Assembly (NCBI GenBank): GCA_012516575.1
Contig: JAAYWS010000105.1
Location: 1 to 64,000 of the forward strand
Length of the DNA: 64,000 bases
Source: Actinomycetaceae bacterium
Lineage (GTDB): Bacteria; Actinomycetota; Actinomycetes; Actinomycetales; Actinomycetaceae
Direction of reading: 5' to 3'
The notes beneath the pieces were generated by a model. The model was given only the letters and a program-made list of their open reading frames with translations, searched no databases and had not been told where the DNA came from. How positions within the stretch are numbered: the stretch's first letter is position 1; the number at the start of each line of letters is the position of its first letter. Positions 43,608-53,043 of the stretch are shown here, in pieces. The translations under genes and the position numbers were made by a program.

Positions 43608-44753
43608 TTAGAAACGGGCCATCGCAGCCCGGATTTTGGAGACATAGGTGCGGGTGTCGGGGCGCATCCCGTCACGGATGACGCCGGTCAAGCCCTGATA
43701 GTAGCCACCCACAGCATAATCCCAATTCGAGGTTTGGTTGTGTAGCCAGCGAATAATAGCGATACCAGCTACCGCATTATCGTAGGGGTTAAGAAGGTTG
43801 AGGTCGCGTCCAACCATTCCAGAGGCCCATACTCCAGACGAAGGAATAACCTGCATAACTCCAATCGCATTGGCTGGAGATACCGCAGTGGGATCGAAAC
43901 CAGACTCAACATAAGCGTGCGCTAGCGCCAGCCGCGGATCAACACCCATATCGATGGCGGTTTGGCGGATGATTGCTTGCATTTCTTCGCGGGATGGCAA
44001 ATCCATAGCTAGCAGGATTGCTTTGTTCTGATTGGCGGCCGCCACCACATCCGAGCTATATGAATAACCCAAGAAAGTCCCCGGAACAAGGCCGGTCGGC
44101 GTCGTCGTTGCTGAAGGTTGGGTGCCCTGAATAACAGTGGCGGAGGAAACGAAACTCGAATCTTCTGATGCCGGTGCGCTACCGGTGGTACCAATGATGA
44201 TCTGTTGTCCGACAGTGATTTGTTCGGCATTTGCAAGCCCGTTTGTAGCGACAAGATCGTCAACTGAAACGTTATAACGCGATGCAATACTGTAGAGGGT
44301 GTCGCCGGTTTGTACCGTGTATTCCATACTCGATACTGATGCCTGCGGGGTAGTGCTTGACGTGCTTGTTGTAGAGCCAGTAGTTGTGTCCCCGGAGTTC
44401 GATGCAGAACCCGTATTTGGATCGGTAGTGCCGGTGTCGGTTGACCCGGAGCTGTCGGTTGACCCGGAGCCAGCGGCGGAAGGAATTGTCAGATATTGAC
44501 CGACGTATATTTGTGATGGATCAGAGATCCCGTTAGCTTGGGCAATCGCATCAACTGTTGTTCCGAATCTGCGTGCAATGGAATAGAGAGTGTCTCCGCT
44601 TTGTACGACGTAGGATGCGTTCGTGCTTTGAGTGCGAGGCGGGGTAATGCGGGTGGGTGAATCGCTGGGAAGCGCCATTGCGGGCGGGGCGATCATCGTA
44701 ATTGCGGCTGCACTTGCCAGCACTGCCGTTGAACGTGTTTTCCAAGTAGCCAA
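43608..44753 (-). CDS. secreted LysM-domain lytic transglycosylase
   Basis: 381 residues from a TTG at 44753, preferred because GGAGG lies 5 bases upstream; the in-frame GTG at 44765 has none. A signal peptide ends near PPAMA. Two LysM peptidoglycan-binding repeats follow (SYVVQSGDTLYSIARRFG and YTVQTGDTLYSIASRYN) with Ser/Thr-rich linkers. The C-terminal SLT domain (about 240-381) holds the catalytic Glu in AYVESGFDP and the GVMQVIP motif. It probably cleaves peptidoglycan glycan strands. The adjacent PASTA kinase fits a role in wall growth. Confidence 0.88.
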   Translation of the reverse strand: MATWKTRSTAVLASAAAITMIAPPAMALPSDSPTRITPPRTQSTNASYVVQSGDTLYSIARRFGTTVDAIAQANGISDPSQIYVGQYLTIPSAAGSGSTDSSGSTDTGTTDPNTGSASNSGDTTTGSTTSTSSTTPQASVSSMEYTVQTGDTLYSIASRYNVSVDDLVATNGLANAEQITVGQQIIIGTTGSAPASEDSSFVSSATVIQGTQPSATTTPTGLVPGTFLGYSYSSDVVAAANQNKAILLAMDLPSREEMQAIIRQTAIDMGVDPRLALAHAYVESGFDPTAVSPANAIGVMQVIPSSGVWASGMVGRDLNLLNPYDNAVAGIAIIRWLHNQTSNWDYAVGGYYQGLTGVIRDGMRPDTRTYVSKIRAAMARF

Positions 44754-44939
44754 GGATGCCTCCACAGCGGCTCATTAATCACCAAACATTCACACCCAAG
44801 GTGAGGTGAATGTGAACAGTGATGAAATTGTTACAAAAGTATACATAGAGCGTAGCGCACATAGAGGCGTGTCGCCAAGACAATCTAAGAATTATGGGTT
44901 AAGGGCGTGCGCGTGGCGCGTTCGTAATGCGCGAAATAC

Positions 44940-45995
44940 TTATCTCTTCCGCCCGGAAAGCGCATCCATCAGCTCTTTAAGTAGTGGAGCATCAAAGGTT
45001 AAAGCTGAAACTGCAGCATCCTCACGTTCATTGATCATGTGCTCGTGCGCCGCAAAAGCACCCGAATCGCGAATAATCTGGCGGGCTTGCCTAACGTCCT
45101 CATCGGTAAGTGGACGGCCGAGCATATTATCGATAGCTTGCACATCGTCAGCTGATGCGTGCGAACGTGTCAGCGCAAGCAATACGGTTCGTTTGCCTTC
45201 AGCAAGATCTCCACCTGCAGGCTTGCCTGTTACGAGGGGATCTCCGAAAATACCAAGTTCATCATCGCGTAACTGGAAAGCTTCTCCGAGAGGACGGCCA
45301 ACAGCAGACAACTCGGTAAGCTGTGCAGCGGTTGCACCGCCAAGAGCAGCACCGATAAGTAAGGGAAGCTCCACCGAATAGCGAGCAGATTTGTGTAACA
45401 ACACGACAAGGGCATTATCGATAGCACTTTGAGTATTCTTCGAAAGTGCAGTGAATTCTGCCCGCATATCCATGAACTGGCCAAAAGCAGTTTCCGCGGT
45501 CATAGCGTGGAAGATTTCACGGGCTTTTAAACTAGCATCGGCATTCACGGCTTCAGCTCTTTCGATTTCAAGCCCAGCTAGCGATAACAAGAAGTCTCCG
45601 AGCAAGAGGCCCGCTTTAACTCCAAAATCGTGTGAATTACCAAGCAACTGACGCTGATTGTGTTGTGTAGCAAAAGCGATATGAGTGGCAGGTAGTCCGC
45701 GTCGGGTACGCGCCTCGTCAATAATATCGTCATGAACTAGCGCCGACACTTGATAAAGCTCTACTGCGGCACCTCCGTGTACCGGTAGCGGAACTTCGGG
45801 TCCAGCTATCGCTTCGAAGCCAGCAGCGAGCAGAAGCGCACGGGTGCGTTTTCCACCTCCGCTTAGCGCCCGAGCTGGTGCTAAAAAGTCTTCCGCTAAT
45901 TGTTGGGCAACTGAATCATCCAGAAAAGGCATGGAAGTGTCGAGGGCACGCAGGATTTGTGCCGAAACCGCGTCGCGATAGTTCTCATAGCTCAT
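44940..45995 (-). CDS. polyprenyl (geranylgeranyl-type) diphosphate synthase
   Basis: 351 residues from the ATG at 45995. Condenses isopentenyl diphosphate units into a polyprenyl diphosphate. The first Asp-rich motif DDIID is at 89-93, preceded by GGGKRTRALL; the second is DDELGIFGD. Position and motifs match the IdsA-like enzymes beside pknL in mycobacteria. Chain length cannot be read safely. The start lacks a ribosome site but has TACCCT 7 bases upstream. The 174-base gap to the LysM gene contains only a TATACT-like -10 and a short CATTCAC/GTGAATG repeat. Confidence 0.88.
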   Translation of the reverse strand: MSYENYRDAVSAQILRALDTSMPFLDDSVAQQLAEDFLAPARALSGGGKRTRALLLAAGFEAIAGPEVPLPVHGGAAVELYQVSALVHDDIIDEARTRRGLPATHIAFATQHNQRQLLGNSHDFGVKAGLLLGDFLLSLAGLEIERAEAVNADASLKAREIFHAMTAETAFGQFMDMRAEFTALSKNTQSAIDNALVVLLHKSARYSVELPLLIGAALGGATAAQLTELSAVGRPLGEAFQLRDDELGIFGDPLVTGKPAGGDLAEGKRTVLLALTRSHASADDVQAIDNMLGRPLTDEDVRQARQIIRDSGAFAAHEHMINEREDAAVSALTFDAPLLKELMDALSGRKR

Positions 45996-46002
45996 AAGGC
46001 CA

Positions 46003-46008
46003 AGGGTA
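46003..46008 (-). promoter_or_regulatory. -10 element for leaderless polyprenyl synthase gene
   Basis: TACCCT on the minus strand ends 7 bases before the ATG at 45995. Confidence 0.35.
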
Positions 46009-46102
46009 CCCAAGTTTGTCCACATACGTGTTCGTGTCAATATTATCCACAGATTTCCGATGCTCTGCGCGGGCGAGTCGATTATTTAGGTTGACTAGGT
46101 CC

Positions 46103-47209
46103 ATGAACACATTGCATATGACGCATCCGGGTCAAGCGCTTATTCTCATCCCACACCTCATCGGATTTCACCCGGAAAATTCGGTTTTTCTCCTCGCAGT
46201 AGAATGCGATAAACGCCCTGGAATATTAGGGCCGCTCGCACGATTCCGCCTTGATGACGGCTTCTTGCCGCCTACGTTTTTACGTGATGCCATCGAGTTT
46301 GTTACTGACCATAGTGCCGCTACCGTGGTTGTTGCCTGGTTTGGTGACGATATGCGAGCCATGCTGGCACGTCGCGATATTCTCGAATCTCTCCACGATG
46401 CAGGCATGGTATTGCAAGAACTTCTCGACGCGACCTATCAATCGATGAGTCGCGGTTTTGTGTCGGTATTAGTCACTGACGGAACTTATTACGGTTCCGC
46501 ACAAGACATAATCGGGCATCACAGTGTGGACCTTTTAACCGCACGCGGAGATCTGCGACTATTTCAAGAACTGGAGGAAACTCCGTTAGCAGCAGAACTG
46601 GTTTACACCGGATCTGCGCCGTTGACCTACGAACCGACCGGAATATGGGAACGGGTGGGATATGCGAAACGGCGGTTAGCGGTAGAACAGGCCCGGGAAG
46701 GGGCCCCACGGCGCGGTGGTCAACTGTGGAATAACTCACTGGAGCGGGCCATTGAATCGACAATTCCACTTATGCCGGGCAATGCAGCGCAACTGCTCGG
46801 TGGTAAACGACGGATTGGAAAACTGAATGCGGCATTACGTAACCTGTGGGTGCGTGACCGTGTTCTTCTCAAAGCGGTCGACTCTCAGATGGGATCATTT
46901 TCTACCGTCCGGCGAACAGAGCTAGAACCAATGCTGGAACGAGCTACTCGACAGCGCCCTGACCGTGCCCGAGTGCAACGAATTATTGACCTATTACAGG
47001 CATGCGCCTCATATTCTGCTGATGACGACGCGGCCGCCTATGCGGTGTCGGCGTATTTATATTGGTGGTTGGGGGATAGCGCTAAGGCGCGTGATAATGC
47101 TCACCAAGCGCTCGAATCTGACCCGCAGTATTCGCTTGCTCAACTCGTTAGTCAGGCTTTAGCAGCTCACCTTCCGCCGCCGTGGTATGAGCATATCGTC
47201 AATAACTAG
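46103..47209 (+). CDS. DUF4192 family protein
   Basis: 368 residues from the ATG at 46103 (46118 is also possible; longer starts are implausible as they enter the divergent promoter). The N-terminal pattern THPGQALILIPHLIGFHPENSVFLLAV is the DUF4192 signature, and the C-terminal helical part (AAAYAVSAYLYWWLGDSAKARDNAHQAL) resembles a tetratricopeptide-type helix pair, also usual for the family. Soluble, function unknown, widespread in actinobacteria. Confidence 0.85.
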   Translation: MNTLHMTHPGQALILIPHLIGFHPENSVFLLAVECDKRPGILGPLARFRLDDGFLPPTFLRDAIEFVTDHSAATVVVAWFGDDMRAMLARRDILESLHDAGMVLQELLDATYQSMSRGFVSVLVTDGTYYGSAQDIIGHHSVDLLTARGDLRLFQELEETPLAAELVYTGSAPLTYEPTGIWERVGYAKRRLAVEQAREGAPRRGGQLWNNSLERAIESTIPLMPGNAAQLLGGKRRIGKLNAALRNLWVRDRVLLKAVDSQMGSFSTVRRTELEPMLERATRQRPDRARVQRIIDLLQACASYSADDDAAAYAVSAYLYWWLGDSAKARDNAHQALESDPQYSLAQLVSQALAAHLPPPWYEHIVNN

Positions 47210-47287
47210 TTCAAATTAGCGCTCTGACCTCGATCAAGGTAGATTCTGACTTGCAAGCTAGTACCTTGGACGAATTTCGGATAGGAC

Positions 47288-47716
47288 GTGGTCAATGTGG
47301 CAATTGTGGTGCCGATACCTTCGGGAATGCCTGCGGATAGGATTCTTAATCGTGCCATAGAAATTGCTACCCAAGGAGATTTTCCGATTGTCGGGTTGCT
47401 TGTCCGTTCGTTAGCTGAACAGTCACAACACGAAATTGATGATGAAATAGACCAGCTCAGCGACCTTCTGGAAAAAACTGATCTCGCTTTTCGGTTTGAA
47501 ACCCGTGTTGACGGGGGAGAGCTTGCAGGCCACTTATGCGACGTAGCGCAAGAGCACAATGCGGAACTTATTATTGTTTCGCTCCCGCCCAAACCTGCCA
47601 ATGCCTCGGTTCACCTCGGCGATCAGGTACAAAAGTTGCTAGTCGATGCTCCGTGCGAAGTTTTAGTGGTCCGCGGCGCTGATATTTTCACGGATTCGGG
47701 TTCCGAAGAGCTCTAA
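47288..47716 (+). CDS. universal stress protein-like
   Basis: 142 residues. The alpha/beta pattern and the C-terminal LGDQVQKLLVDAPCEVLVVRG fit the UspA family. The Gly-rich ATP loop is not evident, so it may not bind nucleotide. GTG at 47288 is close to AGGAC; another GTG nine bases later is an equal candidate. It lies 78 bases after the DUF4192 gene and upstream of the sigA promoter. Confidence 0.7.
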   Translation: MVNVAIVVPIPSGMPADRILNRAIEIATQGDFPIVGLLVRSLAEQSQHEIDDEIDQLSDLLEKTDLAFRFETRVDGGELAGHLCDVAQEHNAELIIVSLPPKPANASVHLGDQVQKLLVDAPCEVLVVRGADIFTDSGSEEL

Positions 47717-47782
47717 AAGGGAGACTTCCCCCACAAATGGGAATTTTATAACTCGAAAATCCGTTATTCTTCACGGCGCCTT

Positions 47783-47813
47783 TTGTCGTTTCGTCAAGGC
47801 GACCGGCTATACT
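47783..47813 (+). promoter_or_regulatory. promoter of sigA
   Basis: TTGTCG (47783-47788) and TATACT (47808-47813) are separated by 19 bases. Transcription would begin near 47820, which rules out sigA start codons before that point. Confidence 0.5.
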
Positions 47814-47854
47814 GTTTTAGGCATATGTGCTGTTCAAAATCGGAAAGGTCCCAC

Positions 47855-49333
47855 GTGGCTGTTACTTCTTCCTCGTCTACTGCTTCTGCTACCTCAGCTG
47901 CCGCTAATAGCGGTGCACAAGCGTATGACGGCGCATCGCTGAAAAAACTAAAGGTTCCGGAGCTTAAAGGGCTAGCCAAATCTATTGGCGTACATATACC
48001 GTCTAAATTTCGCAAAGCGGAAATTATTGAGGCGATTGTAGCTGCTAACCCGGCTACCACTGAAAAAGCTCCCGTAGCGGAAAAAGCTGTACCTGAAAAG
48101 GAAAAGACGACTGCTAAGAAGGTTGTAGAAGAACCTGTAGATGATGAGCAGTTGGATGACCTAGCAGAGGACTCGGCAACAACTCCGGATGAGCCGGAAG
48201 ACCTCGACGACGAAGACCTTGATGACGAAGAAGACCTCGACGTCGACGATATCGAAGACGACGAAGACGACGAAGACGACGAGGAAGATGTTGAAGAGTC
48301 CGCTGAAACCGCTGATGAAGCGGAAGAAGAAAAAGAAGTAGCGGATAAGAAGAAGACTGGCGCTTTCGTTGTCCGGGACTCCGATGAGACTGACGAACCG
48401 GTCCAGCGAGTACACGTCGCTGGCGCTACTGCTGACCCGGTCAAGGATTACCTCAAGCAGATCGGTAAGGTTGCGCTACTCAACGCTGAAGAAGAAGTTG
48501 AGTTGGCTAACCGGATTGAAGCTGGACTTTTTGCGCAGCACCTACTCGATACAACTGAGATTGACGATCCGAAGTATCGGCGTGAACTCGAAATCATCTC
48601 TCGTGACGGGCAGAAAGCAAAGAACCATCTTTTGGAAGCAAACCTGCGTCTGGTTGTTTCGCTCGCCAAGCGGTACACCGGCCGTGGAATGCTTTTCCTT
48701 GATCTGATTCAAGAAGGAAATCTTGGTTTGGTGCGTGCGGTGGAGAAATTCGACTTTGCCAAGGGCTTTAAGTTCTCCACGTATGCAACATGGTGGATCC
48801 GCCAGGCAATTACGCGTGCAATGGCAGATCAGGCTCGGACTATTCGTATTCCAGTCCATATGGTTGAAGTTATTAACAAACTCGCCCGGGTTCAACGTCA
48901 AATGCTCCAAGATCTGGGCCGTGAACCCACAGTTGAAGAGCTAGCGAAAGAACTGGATATGACCGAAGAAAAGGTTGTAGAAGTTCAAAAGTACGGGCGT
49001 GAACCGATTTCCTTGCACACCCCGCTCGGCGAAGATGGTGATTCCGAATTCGGTGATCTGATTGAAGACTCCGAAGCAGTAGTACCTGCTGATGCCGTCG
49101 GCTTTACCTTGCTCCAAGAGCAACTGCATCAGGTGCTCGACACGCTTTCGGAACGTGAAGCGGGTGTAGTTTCCATGCGTTTTGGCCTTACTGACGGTCA
49201 ACCGAAAACTCTTGATGAGATCGGTAAGGTGTACGGGGTGACCCGTGAACGTATTCGCCAGATCGAGTCAAAGACTATGTCGAAGCTGCGTCATCCGTCG
49301 CGTTCACAGGTCTTGCGCGATTACCTCGATTAA
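47855..49333 (+). CDS. sigA: primary RNA polymerase sigma factor
   Basis: 493 residues from a GTG at 47855 with AAAGG 6 bases upstream. The C-terminal 300 residues hold all housekeeping sigma regions: 1.2 ([11 protein letters not shown]), 2 ([32 protein letters not shown]), 3, and 4 with the -35-binding helix ([20 protein letters not shown]). The N-terminus is unusual: about 27-64 reads as a Rho_N-like motif ([19 protein letters not shown]), followed by a very acidic Asp/Glu stretch. Next on the strand are two hairpins. Confidence 0.95.
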   Translation: MAVTSSSSTASATSAAANSGAQAYDGASLKKLKVPELKGLAKSIGVHIPSKFRKAEIIEAIVAANPATTEKAPVAEKAVPEKEKTTAKKVVEEPVDDEQLDDLAEDSATTPDEPEDLDDEDLDDEEDLDVDDIEDDEDDEDDEEDVEESAETADEAEEEKEVADKKKTGAFVVRDSDETDEPVQRVHVAGATADPVKDYLKQIGKVALLNAEEEVELANRIEAGLFAQHLLDTTEIDDPKYRRELEIISRDGQKAKNHLLEANLRLVVSLAKRYTGRGMLFLDLIQEGNLGLVRAVEKFDFAKGFKFSTYATWWIRQAITRAMADQARTIRIPVHMVEVINKLARVQRQMLQDLGREPTVEELAKELDMTEEKVVEVQKYGREPISLHTPLGEDGDSEFGDLIEDSEAVVPADAVGFTLLQEQLHQVLDTLSEREAGVVSMRFGLTDGQPKTLDEIGKVYGVTRERIRQIESKTMSKLRHPSRSQVLRDYLD

Positions 49334-49355
49334 ACGTTTTCGCAGGTCACGCATG

Positions 49356-49379
49356 GACTCGTAGTAAAAGCTACGAGTC
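49356..49379 (+). terminator. hairpin terminator of sigA
   Basis: GACTCGTAG (49356-49364) pairs exactly with CTACGAGTC (49371-49379), 23 bases past the stop. A second, GC-rich hairpin follows at 49399-49430. Confidence 0.7.
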
Positions 49380-49398
49380 TGTAGGTGATGGGGCTGGC

Positions 49399-49430
49399 AT
49401 TGCGCCGCGGGCGAAAGCCCGCCCGGCAAT
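49399..49430 (+). terminator. second hairpin after sigA
   Basis: ATTGC/GCAAT and GCGGGC/GCCCGC pair around a GAAA tetraloop with a small internal mismatch. It could back up the first terminator. Confidence 0.55.
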
Positions 49431-49466
49431 GGGAATAGAATCGAATTAATCTGCTTTGATATAGGT

Positions 49467-49661
49467 ATGAACACGACGATTGAACATCCTACGATGACTG
49501 CTATTGACCGCTGCGATGCCTGCGGTGCGCAAGCCTACGTGCGTGTTGAGATGGCCGCAGGTGAGCTCTATTTCTGCGCTCATCATGCACGTAAACACGC
49601 GACGAAAATTGCTGAAGTCGCCATCAACATTGTTGACGAAACCAACCTGATTCCCGCCTGA
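49467..49661 (+). CDS. small zinc-finger-like actinobacterial protein (DUF7455 type)
   Basis: 64 residues. TAIDRCDACGAQAYVRVEM and ELYFCAHHARKH give a CxxC...CxxH pattern that could bind one zinc. Such proteins are commonly encoded near sigA and parE in actinobacteria. AGG lies very close to the ATG, so the initiation mode is unclear. Function unknown. Confidence 0.75.
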   Translation: MNTTIEHPTMTAIDRCDACGAQAYVRVEMAAGELYFCAHHARKHATKIAEVAINIVDETNLIPA

Positions 49662-49790
49662 TTTTGCCGTGGTGAGGGAACGGCACACGAATGTGCGTAT
49701 CGCTTTATGAACGCACAGCCTATTACGGCGTCATGAACAGTGTGACCCGAATAGCGTGTGCCCTTACCCGAAAATAATTGCTTACCCACG

Positions 49791-49796
49791 TATGCT
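49791..49796 (+). promoter_or_regulatory. -10 element for leaderless parE
   Basis: TATGCT ends 6 bases before the GTG at 49803. Confidence 0.4.
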
Positions 49797-49802
49797 TTTG
49801 GA

Positions 49803-51935
49803 GTGTCGAAGGTAAAAGAGGACTACACTGCTCGTCACCTTTCCGTGCTGGAAGGGCTCGAAGCGGTGCGCAAACGCCCCGGAATGTACATTGGATCCAC
49901 TGATTCTCGGGGACTGATGCACTGTGCGTGGGAAATTATCGACAATTCGGTAGACGAAGCTACAGAGGGTTTTGCCTCCGAAATATCTATCACGCTTTAC
50001 CCCGATTCTTCAGTTGAAATTACGGACAACGGTCGAGGAATCCCGGTAGATGAAGTCCCTGGAACCGGGGCTTCCGGCGTTGAAGTGGTATATACGAAAC
50101 TGCATGCCGGTGGAAAATTTGGCGGCGGATCATATTCGGCCTCGGGTGGCCTGCACGGTGTGGGCGCCTCGGTGGTTAATGCACTATCGCAACGCCTTGA
50201 CGTAGCCGTGAATCGAAACGGCAAAACGCATGAGATTTCCTTTCGGCGCGGTGAAGCTGGCGTATTTACTGATAAGAATCCGGCAGATCCCCAGCCGGAT
50301 GCGCCTTTTAAACCTTTCACGGATTCTTCCGAGCTGCGTATTACCGGGAAAGTCGCGCGGAAAAAGACTGGTACCCGAGTACGTTACTGGTACGATCCAC
50401 AAATCTTCCCCAAAGATACCGAGTTTTCTTATTCGCAGCTTATCGAACGCGTACGGGAAAAAGCCTTTCTGGTTCCAGGCCTTAAAATCACGGTTCGTGA
50501 CGAACGTAAGCTCCCAGATACTCCCGGGGCGGACGGCCCGGTAACAGAAGAGTTTAAGTACGACGGCGGCGTCGTCGATTTTGTTGACCATATCGCAACT
50601 GATCCCGCAGTTACCGCTACCATGCGGCTTGTCGGGCAGGGCAGTTTTACCGAAACTGTGCAGGTACTGGACCAAAAAACCGGGCATTTAGCGAGCCAAG
50701 ACGTAGAACGCGTGTGCGATGTGGATATTGCATTGCGTTGGGGCAACGGATATGACGTGCGCGAAGAATCTTTCGTCAATATTGTTGCGACCCCGAAAGG
50801 CGGTACACATATTGCTGGATTTGAAGCGGGCCTGACCAAGGTTATCCGTGCACTGATCGACACTCGATCCCGCCAGCTTAAAGTAACTGCCCGCGATCCG
50901 AAAATCGAAAAAGACGATATTTTAGCGGGGATGACGGCGGTTATTAGCGTGCGTTTCCCTGAACCGCAGTTTGAAGGTCAAACAAAAGAAATTCTAGGAA
51001 CTGCTCCGATTCGCCAAATCGTGTCGAAAGTGGTCGAAACTGAACTAAACCGGATTTTGCAGTCGAATAAGCGGGACCAAAAAACAGAAACAAACCGGCT
51101 ACTGCACAAAGTAGTAGCTGAAATGCGGGCGCGGGTAGCTGCGCGAACTCAAAAAGAAATCTCACGGCGTAAAAACGCTTTAGAAACCTCGACCTTGCCC
51201 GCAAAACTGGCGGATTGTCGAGCCGAAGATATTGATCGCACCGAATTGTTCATTGTCGAAGGTGACTCGGCGCTGGGTACGGCCAAGCTGGCCCGTAACT
51301 CGGAATTCCAAGCGCTACTACCAATACGCGGTAAGATCCTCAATGTTCAAAAAGCGTCAGCTACCGATATCCTGAAAAATCAGGAAGTATCGTCGATTAT
51401 CCAGGTGGTCGGTGCCGGATCCGGGCGTACATTTGATGTGGATGCCGCCCGTTACGGCAAGGTCATTTTTATGACCGACGCCGATGTGGACGGAGCACAT
51501 ATCCGCACCCTACTGTTGACGTTGTTTTTCCGCTATATGCGACCTTTAGTGGAAGCAGGCCGGGTTTATGCTGCGGTTCCACCCCTACACCGGATTGAAG
51601 TGGCAGGGACGGGCCGGCGAAAAGGCTACTATATTTACACCTATTCGGATGAGGAACTGCAACGTGAACTGGGGAAATTAGAACGCGCTGGGAAAACCTA
51701 TAAACAACCAATCCAGCGATATAAAGGCTTAGGCGAAATGGACGCCGACCAGCTTGCAGAAACCACGATGGATCCAGCACACCGGAGCTTGCGACGTATT
51801 TCGATGGAAGACGAGGACTCTTTGCGGTTGGCCGAGGAGACTTTCGAACTGTTAATGGGCTCAGAAGTCGCTCCGCGTCGTGAATTTATTATCGAAGGTG
51901 CGGGTGCTATTAGCCGGGAGCAAATTGACGCTTAG
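49803..51935 (+). CDS. parE: DNA topoisomerase IV subunit B
   Basis: 710 residues from the GTG at 49803. ATPase subunit of a type IIA topoisomerase that decatenates chromosomes. The GHKL ATP site (EIIDNSVDEA, ITDNGRGIPV, ASGGLHGVGASVVNAL) and the Toprim motifs (FIVEGDSALGTAKLARNSEFQALLPIRGK cut here as EGDSALGTAKLARN and PIRGKIL; DADVDGAHI) are complete. EGDSALG rather than EGDSAGG, the sigA neighbourhood and the parC gene nearby favour ParE over GyrB. Confidence 0.88.
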   Translation: MSKVKEDYTARHLSVLEGLEAVRKRPGMYIGSTDSRGLMHCAWEIIDNSVDEATEGFASEISITLYPDSSVEITDNGRGIPVDEVPGTGASGVEVVYTKLHAGGKFGGGSYSASGGLHGVGASVVNALSQRLDVAVNRNGKTHEISFRRGEAGVFTDKNPADPQPDAPFKPFTDSSELRITGKVARKKTGTRVRYWYDPQIFPKDTEFSYSQLIERVREKAFLVPGLKITVRDERKLPDTPGADGPVTEEFKYDGGVVDFVDHIATDPAVTATMRLVGQGSFTETVQVLDQKTGHLASQDVERVCDVDIALRWGNGYDVREESFVNIVATPKGGTHIAGFEAGLTKVIRALIDTRSRQLKVTARDPKIEKDDILAGMTAVISVRFPEPQFEGQTKEILGTAPIRQIVSKVVETELNRILQSNKRDQKTETNRLLHKVVAEMRARVAARTQKEISRRKNALETSTLPAKLADCRAEDIDRTELFIVEGDSALGTAKLARNSEFQALLPIRGKILNVQKASATDILKNQEVSSIIQVVGAGSGRTFDVDAARYGKVIFMTDADVDGAHIRTLLLTLFFRYMRPLVEAGRVYAAVPPLHRIEVAGTGRRKGYYIYTYSDEELQRELGKLERAGKTYKQPIQRYKGLGEMDADQLAETTMDPAHRSLRRISMEDEDSLRLAEETFELLMGSEVAPRREFIIEGAGAISREQIDA

Positions 51936-52053
51936 GCAAAATATAGCGCCTTAGCGTGCCGAGGTGGTGCTATGCGCGGCGAGGTGGGCAGTTAATGGCA
52001 CGGTGTGGTTTGATTGAAGTGCTAGTGTATTTGCTACTTGATCGGTTTTAACG

Positions 52054-53019
52054 ATGAAAAAACCAGTGTGGTCATGGGTTGAACTGACCGAAAGGGATAT
52101 TCCGGAAATCCTCAAACTGATTAGTGATATTGAGGATGCTGATCACAGTACGATTCGAACCACGAGGGCGGAAGTCGAATCCTATTTTCTTGATTCGCAC
52201 AGTTGGCGTGCTCAAGGCGCTTGTGTCAATGGTAAATTAGTGGCTTTTGGGCTGGTGCGTACCCCGCTTATCGCTGATGGGGAAGGCACTGTCACAATTT
52301 CTGGGGGAGTGGCCAAGCAATGGCGTGCTAAAGGCCTCGGAAAAGATTTAATGGAACGGCAAGTTGAAGTTGCTCAAAGCGTTGCTAATTCGGTCGGTTT
52401 ATCGCCGGCGCGAGCGGTGCTTTATATTGAGGGCGCACAACCAGAACTAGCTGATTTAACTCATAATCTTGGCTTTACCCCACAATCAAAATTCGTGACG
52501 ATGCGGCGGAATCTTGACGAAGACATCGCCATTGACGAGCTTTCAGCGTATATCGATATTGTGGAGATGACCGCTGAACTATCTGAAGATGTCCGTCACA
52601 TACATAATGCTGTTCTGAGTGATAACGGGCAGTGGCAATCTCAAACGCCTCAATCGTGGCAAGAACGGATCAAAGGTTTCACTGCCGAATGGTGTCTTGT
52701 TGCCATTGACCGGTTCGGGGATCGTCCGAGAGTAGCCGGCTATGTATTATCTTCCGCGTTTAGCTCGACGGGAGAAGACGACGACGAAGGCTATATTGAA
52801 GAAATCGTTGTCTTGCCTAAATGGCGCGGCAAATCGGTAGCACCGGCATTATTACGTGCAGCTATTGAACGTTTCGACCGTGGCGGCATGCGCTATGCGG
52901 GGCTAGACGTAAATATTCCTTATCCGCATCATAGTGAGCGTTCGTTGGTCGATGTTTTCACCGCATATGGCTTTGACCAAATTGCCGAAACCCTTATTGT
53001 GGAACGGCCGTTAAACTAG
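52054..53019 (+). CDS. tandem GNAT acetyltransferase-like protein
   Basis: 321 residues with two GNAT domains. The first (about 1-155) has GGVAKQWRAKGLGKDLM at the acetyl-CoA loop; the second (about 165-321) has EEIVVLPKWRGKSVAPALLRA. The arrangement resembles mycothiol synthase (MshD) and similar tandem GNAT proteins, but I cannot assign a substrate. No ribosome site is evident before ATG. It stands between parE and the convergent parC. Confidence 0.75.
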   Translation: MKKPVWSWVELTERDIPEILKLISDIEDADHSTIRTTRAEVESYFLDSHSWRAQGACVNGKLVAFGLVRTPLIADGEGTVTISGGVAKQWRAKGLGKDLMERQVEVAQSVANSVGLSPARAVLYIEGAQPELADLTHNLGFTPQSKFVTMRRNLDEDIAIDELSAYIDIVEMTAELSEDVRHIHNAVLSDNGQWQSQTPQSWQERIKGFTAEWCLVAIDRFGDRPRVAGYVLSSAFSSTGEDDDEGYIEEIVVLPKWRGKSVAPALLRAAIERFDRGGMRYAGLDVNIPYPHHSERSLVDVFTAYGFDQIAETLIVERPLN

Positions 53020-53043
53020 TTTCCTGCACGGACACTTAGCGAA

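Noticed and set aside
44766..44939. Possible c-di-AMP (ydaO-type) riboswitch upstream of the LysM hydrolase gene
   Set aside because: Such elements precede wall hydrolases in actinobacteria, but I could not find the conserved core sequences in this 174-base leader.
47794..48444. 216-residue Ser-rich frame antisense to the sigA N-terminus
   Set aside because: It is the complement of the Asp/Glu/Ala codons of SigA; the poly-Ser tract is an artefact of that.
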